IMG/VR virus record: IMGVR_UViG_3300025151_005187
Coordinates: 1 to 27,367 of that record
Length of the DNA stretch: 27,367 bases
Reading direction: 5' to 3' (one strand)
DNA from: a virus
Below are positions 1-5,665 of this stretch, piece after piece (positions within the stretch are counted from its first letter, which is position 1; each line of letters opens with the position of its first letter). Position numbers and translations under genes: made by a program. Below the pieces are notes generated by a model. The model had not been told where the DNA came from and made no database searches. It saw only the letters and a list, made by a program, of their open reading frames with translations.

Positions 1-84
1 TGTATAAGCATCGGGGAAAAAGCTCGCGTCCTATCTAATATGCTAGGCGAAGAAGAGAAGCTGATTATAGAGAAATATAGCTAA
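1..84 (+). CDS. C-terminal end of a gene starting outside the window
   Basis: Frame 1 is open from the window edge to a TAA at 82-84 and gives 27 residues ending in EEEKLIIEKYS. The stretch is charged and helix-like. The next gene is convergent and its stop codon lies 1 base away, a spacing that is common in compact phage genomes and supports this being a real gene end. Nothing in 27 residues identifies a family. It could be a chance open frame, but codon choice resembles that of the nearby rightward genes. Confidence 0.45.
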   Translation, partial: CISIGEKARVLSNMLGEEEKLIIEKYS

Positions 85-85
85 A

Positions 86-541
86 TTAACCCTGATGCGG
101 AGGAGGAAGCCTGTGTGCCTCCCTGTCCAGCCTGCGTGCCTCCCTGTACAGAGACTGCTGAATCGCCTCTTCTCTCTCCCTTTGCTGTTCCCGAAGCGCC
201 TTATCGGCTTGCTCAGCCTGTTCTCGTTGAATGTCCAGATCATCCGTTGCTTGTTGGTTCATCATTTGCTGGTCGTAACTGCCACTCCACTCATCCTGAG
301 GCCAGCGAGGGCTAGGCCAGCTTATGGTTGGCTTCATTGGGGGTGTATCAACGCGATCTGAACCAGGAAGCGGTGGCATTACCTGTGGATTAAGAGCTTC
401 TTCTAACGGGCCTCTCATATCGCTAGTATCAAAAGGATTGCTAGGTGGTCTCTGTTTCAACGGCGGAAGCCTTGGCGACTTAAACGGACTGTTATCTTGC
501 CCAACTCCAGAGTTCCATTTGCGATCTTGATAATTCTTCAC
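86..541 (-). CDS. Pro-rich protein with charged C-terminal helix, unknown function
   Basis: The frame is open further upstream to a TTG near 631, but a GTG at 541 is preceded by AAGGAG six bases away, so I start there (151 residues). Residues 1-85 are rich in Pro, Ser and Trp and look disordered. Residues about 100-145 are a Gln/Glu/Arg-rich helix likely to form a coiled coil. Residues 44-58 contain GPLEEALNPQVMPPL, which closely matches residues 75-88 of the leftward gene at 10013-10453; the DNA of the two segments is also alike (GAAGCT...CCACAG...ATGCCACC). A related tail ends the frame embedded at 7331-7684. No enzyme motif is visible. The amino-acid make-up would suit a virion-associated or scaffolding protein, but this is a guess. 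Confidence 0.65.
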   Translation of the reverse strand: MKNYQDRKWNSGVGQDNSPFKSPRLPPLKQRPPSNPFDTSDMRGPLEEALNPQVMPPLPGSDRVDTPPMKPTISWPSPRWPQDEWSGSYDQQMMNQQATDDLDIQREQAEQADKALREQQREREEAIQQSLYREARRLDREAHRLPPPHQG

Positions 542-591
542 CGTATTCTCCTTGGCTTTGCATTGCTTTACCTCCTGATTATACACGACCA

Positions 592-606
592 CTGAAATCA
601 TTTCAG
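592..606. promoter_or_regulatory. Palindromic 15-mer CTGAAATCATTTCAG (copy 1)
   Basis: Perfect inverted repeat CTGAAAT-c-ATTTCAG. It lies about 50 bases upstream of the chosen GTG start of the leftward gene 86-541, an operator-like position. Exact CTGAAA-N3-TTTCAG copies recur at 8736, 12092 and 24375, and one-mismatch copies at 5375 and 22294. The binding protein is unknown. Confidence 0.55.
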
Positions 607-837
607 GGGCTGCCGAATCAAACTCTACCAAAAAACAATTCCACGTTGATTTCGAGCGGTATCAGGCGGCCTTTTTACGCCTTTTGGCCTATAGGGGTGA
701 AAAAATCTGTGAGTGGGACGTAATATAGTGTGTTCGCAGTTGGGGGGCAAGGCGGGGGCTATTGCCGAGTCAAACAAATTCCCTAGCACGAGGGTACGCC
801 CTGCACGTTCTTTTCTCACCATCTCGGTCAATGCGAC

Positions 838-877
838 GGGCACATCTACCCGACTGAAGTCGGGCGAGAAGATGCCC
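838..877 (+). promoter_or_regulatory. Nested stem-loop upstream of the 913 gene
   Basis: Inner hairpin CCCGAC (849-854), loop TGAA, GTCGGG (859-864). The outer stem pairs GGGC (838-841) and ATCT (844-847) with AGAT (870-873) and GCCC (874-877), leaving a two-base bulge. No T run follows, so it is not an ordinary terminator. It ends about 36 bases before the ATG at 913 and could be a leader structure. A lone hairpin of this type also resembles the subterminal hairpins of IS200/IS605 ends, but no transposase is present. Confidence 0.45.
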
Positions 878-912
878 GCACATTAACCTTTTAACGACAT
901 AGGAGATACATT

Positions 913-1557
913 ATGTCAACCCAAAGTAAACCCCAGATGAAACTATCCGCACAGCCTAAGCTAAGCTACACCCAGCTAGAGCAACGTAAGGCAAAGGCCA
1001 CCCGCATACCGAAAGGGCATAGTCACGAGGCTGTGTTGTCCGGCAGTGCTGAGGTCGTTGATGTCCCGCTGACTGATGGCGAGGGCAGGCTTCAGCTCCA
1101 GTACGTTGTCGACGGGGAGGTTCAGTTCAAGAAGCCCGTGCAGGTGCGTGGTGGCAAGACCTACCTGTATCCGCATACCCCATTCGCTACTGACGACCAG
1201 CTGAAGGCTCAGTTCGTACCTACCGTGTTCCTATCCGTTAGCGGTACAAAGCCGGAGACTACGAGGATAACGCTTGAGTATGTCGAGGGTGAGCACCTAG
1301 CAACTGGCGACGTATTTGAAGTGGCGTGTGAGATGGGCACATTCGTGGACACTGCGGGGACTATGGAGTTCATCGGAGTGGACGATTGTGCTGGCAACCA
1401 GTATCTAGACCACATCAAAGATATGCTTGTGTTCATGGGTATCACCTCACACACTCTTGGTGTCGAAGATACCATGGAGTGGATGGTTGCTAACAAGCGA
1501 ATCGTAATGGTAACTGATGGAGGCATGGCTGGTAACACGCTGAAATCTGTACTGTAA
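913..1557 (+). CDS. Hypothetical protein, 214 residues
   Basis: The ATG follows TAGGAGA eight bases upstream, a strong ribosome site, and an intrinsic terminator lies just after the stop, so the gene appears to be a single transcription unit. The first 35 residues are basic and Gln-rich. Residues about 40-145 read as alternating hydrophobic beta strands with many Val and Thr, for example LQLQYVVDGEVQF and VFLSVSGT. The end (about 160-214) is mixed helix and strand. No signal peptide, membrane segment or catalytic motif is visible and I do not recognise the family. Codon use is somewhat richer in G and C than in the genes after 2950. A soluble, well expressed protein is the most that can be said. 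Confidence 0.85.
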   Translation: MSTQSKPQMKLSAQPKLSYTQLEQRKAKATRIPKGHSHEAVLSGSAEVVDVPLTDGEGRLQLQYVVDGEVQFKKPVQVRGGKTYLYPHTPFATDDQLKAQFVPTVFLSVSGTKPETTRITLEYVEGEHLATGDVFEVACEMGTFVDTAGTMEFIGVDDCAGNQYLDHIKDMLVFMGITSHTLGVEDTMEWMVANKRIVMVTDGGMAGNTLKSVL

Positions 1558-1567
1558 ACAGGTTCAA

Positions 1568-1602
1568 GGCACAGGCATCTAACGGTGTCTGTGTCTTTTT
1601 TT
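1568..1602 (+). terminator. Intrinsic terminator after the 913 gene
   Basis: GGCACAGGCA (1568-1577) pairs with TGTCTGTGTC (1586-1595) over ten positions with two G-T wobbles, loop of eight bases, followed by seven T bases (1596-1602). It lies 11 bases past the stop at 1557. Confidence 0.85.
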
Positions 1603-1637
1603 ATCTTCACCAGAGAGCTATCAACTGGGGAGAATTC

Positions 1638-1668
1638 TTGACGTGTTCTTCACATTGGTAGCTACTTT
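1638..1668 (+). promoter_or_regulatory. Possible promoter upstream of the 35-residue membrane gene
   Basis: TTGACG at 1638-1643 matches the -35 consensus at five of six bases. The best -10 candidate, TACTTT at 1663-1668, is weak and 19 bases away. It follows the terminator at 1568-1602, where a new promoter would be expected. Confidence 0.3.
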
Positions 1669-1710
1669 TATTTTCTAGGAGGGGTCAATGTATATACCAT
1701 CCGTTAGCAG

Positions 1711-1766
1711 AGTCTGACAAAAACCCCTACTCCCTCGTTCCTCGGGACTAGAAATTTTTGCAGACT
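1711..1766 (+). repeat. Structured repeat R1 (stem with bulged A), leader of the 1779 gene
   Basis: AGTCTG (1711-1716), a bulged A, then CAAAAA (1718-1723) pairs with TTTTTG (1755-1760) and CAGACT (1761-1766): 12 pairs enclosing a 31-base loop with CTCCCTCGTTCCTCG. A second copy (R2) sits at 1903-1959 with two compensatory pair changes. The ribosome site AGGAG of the next gene starts two bases after the 3' arm, so folding could affect translation. Confidence 0.6.
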
Positions 1767-1778
1767 TAGGAGACAGAA

Positions 1779-1886
1779 ATGAGTGCAGAACAAGAACACT
1801 ATATCATGTTCGTATTAATACCAGCCATCATCGGGGTGGCTGCGTTAATCAGCTTAATCTACAAGAAACTACAGGGAGATCGGTGA
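1779..1886 (+). CDS. 35-residue single-span membrane peptide
   Basis: ATG with AGGAG seven bases upstream. The peptide begins MSAEQEHY, has a hydrophobic run at residues 9-28 (IMFVLIPAIIGVAALISLIY) and ends with a basic tail KKLQGDR. By the positive-inside rule the N terminus would face out and the C terminus the cytoplasm. It sits alone between two copies of the structured repeat R1/R2. Small phage membrane peptides of this kind can be holins, antiholins, exclusion factors or inhibitors of host membrane proteins; nothing here decides between them. The good ribosome site and clear membrane span make it a credible gene despite its length. Confidence 0.7.
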   Translation: MSAEQEHYIMFVLIPAIIGVAALISLIYKKLQGDR

Positions 1887-1902
1887 TGTCTGGTGTGTAC
1901 AG

Positions 1903-1959
1903 CACCCTGACAAAAACCCTTTCTCCCTCGTTCCTCGCTCGTCAGTTTTTTGCAGGGTG
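1903..1959 (+). repeat. Structured repeat R2 (covarying copy of R1)
   Basis: CACCCTG (1903-1909), a bulged A, CAAAAA (1911-1916) pairs with TTTTTG (1947-1952) and CAGGGTG (1953-1959). The loop keeps CTCCCTCGTTCCTCG (1923-1937), identical to R1. An alternative fold pairs CTGAC (1907-1911) with GTCAG (1941-1945) followed by six T bases, which would be terminator-like; that alternative is not conserved in R1. Confidence 0.6.
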
Positions 1960-2042
1960 AGAGGACTAACAGAATCAGATTGATGGCATGTCGTCATCAG
2001 TCACTTTCATTAACGCCATTTATAATCATAAGGAGATTCAAC

Positions 2043-2798
2043 ATGGCTACTATTAATAACCTTAAGCAAGTCAAAGAAACCACCGAGAGCCACATGGAAG
2101 GCTTGCAAGACATCATGGTCTACGGTGACACGGAATGGCAGTTCGTTGACGACAGTCAGCGAATTGATTGGCTCGTAAGAGATAGCGAAGGCAACGTGGT
2201 AACAACAGCACCAAACGAGGGCAGTAAATACCACCGCATTGAGCGTATCAACAACGCAACTGGGTTCGATGATAACGGTCAGCCTATCATCGAGCGTATG
2301 GCAAATGCGTTTGCACCATACGACATCAGTTACGAGGCCTTTATGAATGAGCATGACAAGGACGAACAGGGTCGTGCTAGATTGCACATCCGAATCAACC
2401 ACTGTCTGCTCACTGCCAAAGATGAGCAAGGTGGGGTCATGATATTCCCATCCGCTATCGGACTGGCTGAAGAGGTGACACTCGAAGACGGTACCCACAC
2501 ACTGAAAGAAGTACAGTCAGTACCAATTCAGAAGTGGCGTAGCAGTACCATCAAAGGCTTTAACCTTGCAGGATACGGTCAACGCACCGACATCCACATG
2601 CTTGAAGCTGACGGTGTTAGCACAGTAGTAGTAACAGGAATCGAAGAAGCTCTGTTCGATGACAGATTCGATTGCTTGCATGTTAAGCGTACTCAACCCA
2701 CCAAGCAAGCGGGGCCGAGCGTTAGCGTAGCATCTGTCATCAGTGGCAATGCGACAGCTAAACAAGAGCAGCAAGTTGACGAAGACATCTTTGTATAA
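2043..2798 (+). CDS. Hypothetical protein, 251 residues, acidic C-terminal tip
   Basis: The frame opens earlier (about 1950) but the ATG at 2043 has AAGGAG seven bases upstream and is the likely start. The protein is soluble and acidic. Residues 1-60 are mixed helix and strand, the middle (about 95-200) carries predicted strands, and the last 35 residues are Gln/Ser/Val-rich and end in VDEDIFV. An acidic tip closing on hydrophobic residues recalls the partner-binding tip of SSB proteins (DDDIPF), so DNA-metabolism use is possible, but the body does not show an OB-fold pattern I can recognise. An intrinsic terminator follows. Family unknown. Confidence 0.85.
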   Translation: MATINNLKQVKETTESHMEGLQDIMVYGDTEWQFVDDSQRIDWLVRDSEGNVVTTAPNEGSKYHRIERINNATGFDDNGQPIIERMANAFAPYDISYEAFMNEHDKDEQGRARLHIRINHCLLTAKDEQGGVMIFPSAIGLAEEVTLEDGTHTLKEVQSVPIQKWRSSTIKGFNLAGYGQRTDIHMLEADGVSTVVVTGIEEALFDDRFDCLHVKRTQPTKQAGPSVSVASVISGNATAKQEQQVDEDIFV

Positions 2799-2840
2799 GC
2801 TGAATGTGACCTGTTAAGTACATCTTAAAGACATTAATAT

Positions 2841-2900
2841 ACCCTCGCGGTTCATACGATATACATCCAAGTGCATTGTGTGGACTGCGGGGGTTTTTTT
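2841..2900 (+). terminator. Intrinsic terminator after the 2043 gene
   Basis: ACCCTCGCGGT (2841-2851) pairs with ACTGCGGGGGT (2884-2894) over 11 positions with two G-T wobbles; seven T bases (2894-2900) follow. The loop is long (32 bases). Confidence 0.75.
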
Positions 2901-2901
2901 A

Positions 2902-2931
2902 TTGACATTGCATTAGCGTACCACATACATC
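2902..2931 (+). promoter_or_regulatory. Possible promoter for the 2953 operon
   Basis: A perfect TTGACA at 2902-2907 directly follows the terminator's T run. The -10 position offers only weak matches (TACATC at 2926-2931). CATCCGTTAGCA, also found at about 1699, follows. Placement between a terminator and a long gene chain is the main support. Confidence 0.35.
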
Positions 2932-2952
2932 CGTTAGCAAAGGGAAGGATAG

Positions 2953-3318
2953 ATGGATACAAGACGAGAACGTCAGCGAATATTTATAGGAGGAGGAGAT
3001 AGGCGACATCAAATAATGTACCACTCACATACATGTTGCTTGAAACCGTCAGAGATATATGAATTAGCGGACATGATAGCAGTAAAACAGTATGGAAAAC
3101 AGAGATGGTTTAACGTAGTTAAGCCCAGGTTTGCCGGTGAAGGTAAGCTTGATTGTTGTATCGAGGTAGTTGAGAAGTTTATATCCGATAAAGGTTCCGA
3201 CCCAAAGGATACCAACTACCGAAAAGTTTTTGATTATGTAAAGGAAATGGATCAATGCAAACTACCAATTGCGAAACCAGTTATTACTTCAACACTGCAA
3301 CCAACACATTTCAAATGA
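2953..3318 (+). CDS. Hypothetical protein, 121 residues
   Basis: ATG with GGAAGGA upstream. It is the first gene of a rightward chain of small overlapping genes. The start is very basic (MDTRRERQRIF), followed by YHSHTCC and a helical region; about residues 30-75 contain several Lys and Arg and end in KLDCCIEVVEKF. Four Cys residues come as two CC pairs, at about residues 28-29 and 68-69, which could bind metal, but the spacing is not a known zinc motif. The C-terminal 22 codons overlap the next gene in another frame. No family recognised. Confidence 0.7.
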   Translation: MDTRRERQRIFIGGGDRRHQIMYHSHTCCLKPSEIYELADMIAVKQYGKQRWFNVVKPRFAGEGKLDCCIEVVEKFISDKGSDPKDTNYRKVFDYVKEMDQCKLPIAKPVITSTLQPTHFK

Positions 3319-3725
3319 ACCTATCTAATGGATGGAGCATTGAGTTTGAGATGAAGGACAAGGAGATACTACGTAATAAGTATGGCGAACGAGAGGAAGT
3401 GCTAATGAAATACGGCAGCATGGATATGAAAGTATATGACCCAACTAATAGTGAGTACGCACCACTATGCCAAGAGGATGTAAACCCTCAGGAAATTAGT
3501 GACATCATAGCACTTGTAAATAAATACGACGAAGAAGATATACCACATGCAAACCTAGTAGATTACGTACAAGCACATGACCTGGATAGTCTGGTAGTAT
3601 CCAGCCAAGACAGCAAGACATTGCTATCTGTAATTAAATCCAATGACGAGCTAGAACAGATAAGGAAAAACCACGAGCCTCAGCTAACACAAGCTGACCT
3701 GCAAGGAGGCAATGACAATGGCTAA
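3255..3725 (+). CDS. Hypothetical protein, 156 residues
   Basis: The ATG at 3255 has AAAGGA about nine bases upstream and lies 64 bases inside the previous gene; an ATG at 3315 would avoid the overlap but has no ribosome site. Residues 1-45 look like beta strands (NGWSIEFEMKD), and the remainder is acidic and helical. The C terminus overlaps the next ATG by eight bases, indicating translational coupling. No motif or membrane segment. Unknown. Confidence 0.75.
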   Translation: MQTTNCETSYYFNTATNTFQMNLSNGWSIEFEMKDKEILRNKYGEREEVLMKYGSMDMKVYDPTNSEYAPLCQEDVNPQEISDIIALVNKYDEEDIPHANLVDYVQAHDLDSLVVSSQDSKTLLSVIKSNDELEQIRKNHEPQLTQADLQGGNDNG

Positions 3726-3852
3726 AGTGTTAATTGAATTAGAGTTTGATCATGATGTTGTTTCTTCTGAAGAAGTATACAACTATCTGTATGAGCTTTT
3801 GGAAAACGAGTGCTTAAGTTGGGAGATAGAAACTAATGGTAACTCTAACTGA
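3718..3852 (+). CDS. 44-residue acidic protein
   Basis: ATG preceded by AAGGAGG eight bases upstream, one of the best ribosome sites in the window. The protein starts with a strand-like MAKVLIELEF and continues into an acidic helix with EEVYNYLYELLENE. It overlaps both the gene before (eight bases) and the gene after (17 bases), so the three are probably translated together. The size is typical of host-takeover or regulatory phage peptides, but no family can be assigned. Confidence 0.6.
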   Translation: MAKVLIELEFDHDVVSSEEVYNYLYELLENECLSWEIETNGNSN

Positions 3853-4048
3853 GAAAGAGCAGACAGTAGTAGATGAAGCATATAGATATTTCGTTGAGCA
3901 AGAGCATGAGCCAACGCAAGCCGAGATGTATATGTGGACAGCAAGAAGAATGCAGAAGTACATGATGGCTGACTCACCTATGAATCGTCAGCAACTAGGT
4001 GTGCTTGAAGCAATCGTATCATCCTTACCTTGGGAGAAAGATAAATGA
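3836..4048 (+). CDS. Small helical protein, 70 residues
   Basis: ATG with GGGAG about ten bases upstream, inside the end of the preceding gene. The protein is all helix by composition: VTLTEKEQTVVDEAYRYFVEQ, then ARRMQKYMMADSPMNRQQLGVLEAIVSSLPW. Met-rich and amphipathic. The stop TGA overlaps the ATG of the lipoprotein gene (ATGA at 4045-4048), a classic coupling. Unknown function. Confidence 0.7.
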   Translation: MVTLTEKEQTVVDEAYRYFVEQEHEPTQAEMYMWTARRMQKYMMADSPMNRQQLGVLEAIVSSLPWEKDK

Positions 4049-4152
4049 AAAAGTTATTAATAGTATTGTTGTGCGTATGCCTGGTATCCATGGCTGGATG
4101 CAGGACATTAGTAGTAAGTAGCGACGCTCAAGTAGAAGTGTTTCGCTGGTAG
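4045..4152 (+). CDS. Tiny lipoprotein (35 residues) with lipobox
   Basis: ATG with GGAGA seven bases upstream. The peptide has a textbook lipoprotein signal: MKK, a hydrophobic core LLIVLLCVCLVSM, and the lipobox M-A-G-C with Cys19. After processing, only 17 residues (CRTLVVSSDAQVEVFRW) would remain anchored by lipid. Residue +2 is Arg, which in enterobacteria would favour outer-membrane sorting. Candidates are an o-spanin (Rz1-like) or a superinfection-exclusion lipoprotein such as the small lipoproteins of T5-like phages. Rz1 proteins are Pro-rich and this one has no Pro, and no i-spanin gene is next to it, so exclusion is somewhat more likely. The gene is translationally coupled to the previous one. 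Confidence 0.75.
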   Translation: MKKLLIVLLCVCLVSMAGCRTLVVSSDAQVEVFRW

Positions 4153-4161
4153 TAATGGGTA

Positions 4162-4231
4162 GGGCTGGCGAGTCTGTGCATATATCTCTTGAGTGCACAC
4201 TAGGTGGGGATCTAGATGTACTCGTCAGCCC
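4162..4231 (+). ncRNA. Candidate three-way-junction RNA leader
   Basis: GGGCTGGCGAGT (4162-4173) pairs with ACTCGTCAGCCC (4220-4231) over 12 positions with one G-T wobble. Inside are TGTGCA (4175-4180)/TGCACA (4194-4199) and CTAG (4200-4203)/CTAG (4212-4215), whose loop is GTGGGGAT. No T run follows. It fills the gap between the lipoprotein gene and the gene at 4252. Its function is unknown. Confidence 0.5.
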
Positions 4232-4251
4232 ACTTCCATTGAGGAGACAAC

Positions 4252-4422
4252 ATGCAATACGAACACTTAACAGCAGAAGAACGTGAAGAGTACCACGCCT
4301 GGTTGGACAAGAAAGAACAGGAGGATATAGATTACCGGGAACGTATGTTAATTGGACTAACAGATATTAAACCTTTAGAAGGATACGAAGGATGGAAGAA
4401 ACTAAAGCAGGACTGCAACTGA
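4252..4422 (+). CDS. 56-residue charged helical protein
   Basis: ATG with GAGGAG about seven bases upstream. The protein is highly charged and helical: LTAEEREEYHAWLDKKEQEDIDYRERM, followed by a Gly/Lys-rich tail. It overlaps the next gene by 31 bases in another frame. The folded RNA at 4162-4231 forms its leader. Such small acidic/basic helices are common early phage products; no family recognised. Confidence 0.65.
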   Translation: MQYEHLTAEEREEYHAWLDKKEQEDIDYRERMLIGLTDIKPLEGYEGWKKLKQDCN

Positions 4423-4724
4423 CACTTGACTGTGATGGTGCAGTGAACACGGTGTTCCTTGAGTTCAAGGATATAAGCAAGGGAAACCTTGCAACACCTA
4501 CACTATGCTCAATGCTAGGCGGTTCGATAGAGAACTTAATAGCAATCAGGCAGATACAGAAAAAGAATGGTGTGATCAGCAGCTTTGAAGTTGATCTAGT
4601 TAAATTAACCCAAGCGTTTGAAAAGATAGAGGAAAGTTATAGAGATGAGCGAGAAGATAAACAAACTGATGGGAACGATAGCGATAACCAAACCCCACGT
4701 AATGAAGATGAGGGATGCGAGTAA
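4392..4724 (+). CDS. Hypothetical protein, 110 residues, acidic tail
   Basis: ATG with GAAGG upstream, starting inside the preceding gene. Residues 1-30 look like strands (LQLTLDCDGAVNTVFLEF); 31-75 mix strand and helix; from about residue 80 the chain is disordered and acidic, ending DNQTPRNEDEGCE. The last 80 bases overlap the start of the 4645 gene. It belongs to the run leading into the MoxR/VWA genes and could be a small partner of that module, but no homology is apparent. Confidence 0.7.
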   Translation: MEETKAGLQLTLDCDGAVNTVFLEFKDISKGNLATPTLCSMLGGSIENLIAIRQIQKKNGVISSFEVDLVKLTQAFEKIEESYRDEREDKQTDGNDSDNQTPRNEDEGCE

Positions 4725-5649
4725 AGCTATTGATGAAATAGAAGGATACTTTAGCCACATACCCCTGACGATAACAAGACCAGACATACCCATACAAACA
4801 AACGTAGAGATGGCATTAAGGGCATCGTTCAAGATCGTAGCTGGATACAAAGAAAGGTTTCAAATTGAAAGGCTATGGCAACCCAGAGCAAGGGTAAGAA
4901 ACAAGTGGAAGTTCGGGTACTTAAAACCTATATCAAGAACAAGCCCGGACGATACGGATACAGCTGAGTATCACCACATAGGATACGCATTGCTAGTTAA
5001 AGACAGTGGAACGACAAGCGGATACAAGATAGAGATCAGCTACAACCACGGGAATCAGTGGCATGCACTAGAGTATGCGACTATACAATCAGGTACTGTA
5101 CCACTACCTGATAACTACCATCACGAATGCGTTGCGAAACTAGAGGCAATGCTTCTTGAATTACGTGGTAACGCCTGGCCTGAGTTTAATGACAGACTTG
5201 GTACAACTCAGACACACAGTATAGTTGACCAGGTATTGAAGATGATATGGGAAGACGCTGTTGAAGTGCAGAAGAATGTGTATTGGATACCAGAAACTGT
5301 GTATGAATGGGAGACATTCAGGCAAGACATCAAGCATTTCTGTACAGTATTAGATTTCCCACCAGAAAAAAACCCTGAATCCGTTTCAGCGTTGTTTGAA
5401 TCCCTAAAGAAAGACGTCGAAGATAACATACGCACTGCAAAGAGAGAGGCAAAGGATGAATTCCAAGGATGGAAGGGAAGACATGCCTTAGAAAGCATGA
5501 CTAAGGCAGATAAGTATCGAGAAATGTTTGGAGGATTAAAAGAATTCCAGGAACTTGTAGAAGAATTGAAAGACGAAGCAAAGCCATTAGCTTACGAGCA
5601 TGTTGTTCGTGAGGAAGAAGATGTTTTCAGTGATATAACAATTGATTAG
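4645..5649 (+). CDS. Unknown protein preceding MoxR ATPase, 334 residues
   Basis: ATG with AGGAAAG upstream; a second ATG at 4669 is possible. Residues about 85-155 are basic and strand-rich (NKWKFGYLKP, GYKIEISYNH), residues 195-245 include KNVYWIPETVYEW, and about 255-330 form a long charged helix. The stop falls just before the ribosome site of the MoxR gene. In other phages a roughly 300-residue protein often precedes a MoxR/VWA pair, and the NVYWIP segment is reminiscent of the phage family labelled DUF6744, but I recall this only loosely. By context it is a candidate substrate adaptor or partner of the ATPase/VWA module. It carries a one-mismatch copy of the palindrome at 5375-5389. Confidence 0.8.
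   Translation: MSEKINKLMGTIAITKPHVMKMRDASKAIDEIEGYFSHIPLTITRPDIPIQTNVEMALRASFKIVAGYKERFQIERLWQPRARVRNKWKFGYLKPISRTSPDDTDTAEYHHIGYALLVKDSGTTSGYKIEISYNHGNQWHALEYATIQSGTVPLPDNYHHECVAKLEAMLLELRGNAWPEFNDRLGTTQTHSIVDQVLKMIWEDAVEVQKNVYWIPETVYEWETFRQDIKHFCTVLDFPPEKNPESVSALFESLKKDVEDNIRTAKREAKDEFQGWKGRHALESMTKADKYREMFGGLKEFQELVEELKDEAKPLAYEHVVREEEDVFSDITID
5375..5389. promoter_or_regulatory. Palindromic 15-mer, one mismatch (copy 2)
   Basis: CTGAATCCGTTTCAG; the left arm has T instead of A at its last base. It lies inside the 4645 gene and encodes P-E-S-V-S-A there. Confidence 0.4.
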
Positions 5650-5665
5650 TAGAAAGGTTAGACCT

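Larger units (their letters stand above)
542..912. other. Divergent intergenic region (371 bases)
   Basis: This gap separates the leftward gene starting at 541 from the rightward gene starting at 913. It holds the palindrome at 592-606 and the nested hairpin at 838-877. A weak stem at 664-668/678-682 followed by three T bases could be a poor terminator. The rest has short G runs (six at about 742-747) but no convincing -35/-10 pair, tRNA or gene. A 72-codon leftward frame across 625-843 has no ribosome site and a composition unlike a protein. Confidence 0.5.

Noticed and set aside
592-606. Reading the palindrome as a bacterial parS site
   Set aside because: parS is TGTTTCACGTGAAACA; here the arms face the other way and the spacing differs.
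542-631. TTG-started extension of the 86-541 gene
   Set aside because: The GTG at 541 has an excellent ribosome site; the TTG has none. The palindrome copy at 592 would fall inside the extension in the same frame as other copies, so this is worth remembering but not enough.
625-843. A 72-codon leftward frame upstream of the 541 start
   Set aside because: No ribosome site, atypical composition, and it runs across the palindrome-bearing leader; treated as chance.
838-877. Insertion sequence of the IS200/IS605 family
   Set aside because: Only one hairpin and no transposase or TnpB gene within reach.
1950-2042. GTG-started extension of the 2043 gene
   Set aside because: The ATG at 2043 has AAGGAG at good spacing; the upstream start would sit inside repeat R2.
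4605-4850. A leftward 81-codon frame with hydrophobic stretches
   Set aside because: Antisense to the well-supported 4645 gene start and without a ribosome site; hydrophobic antisense frames are common.
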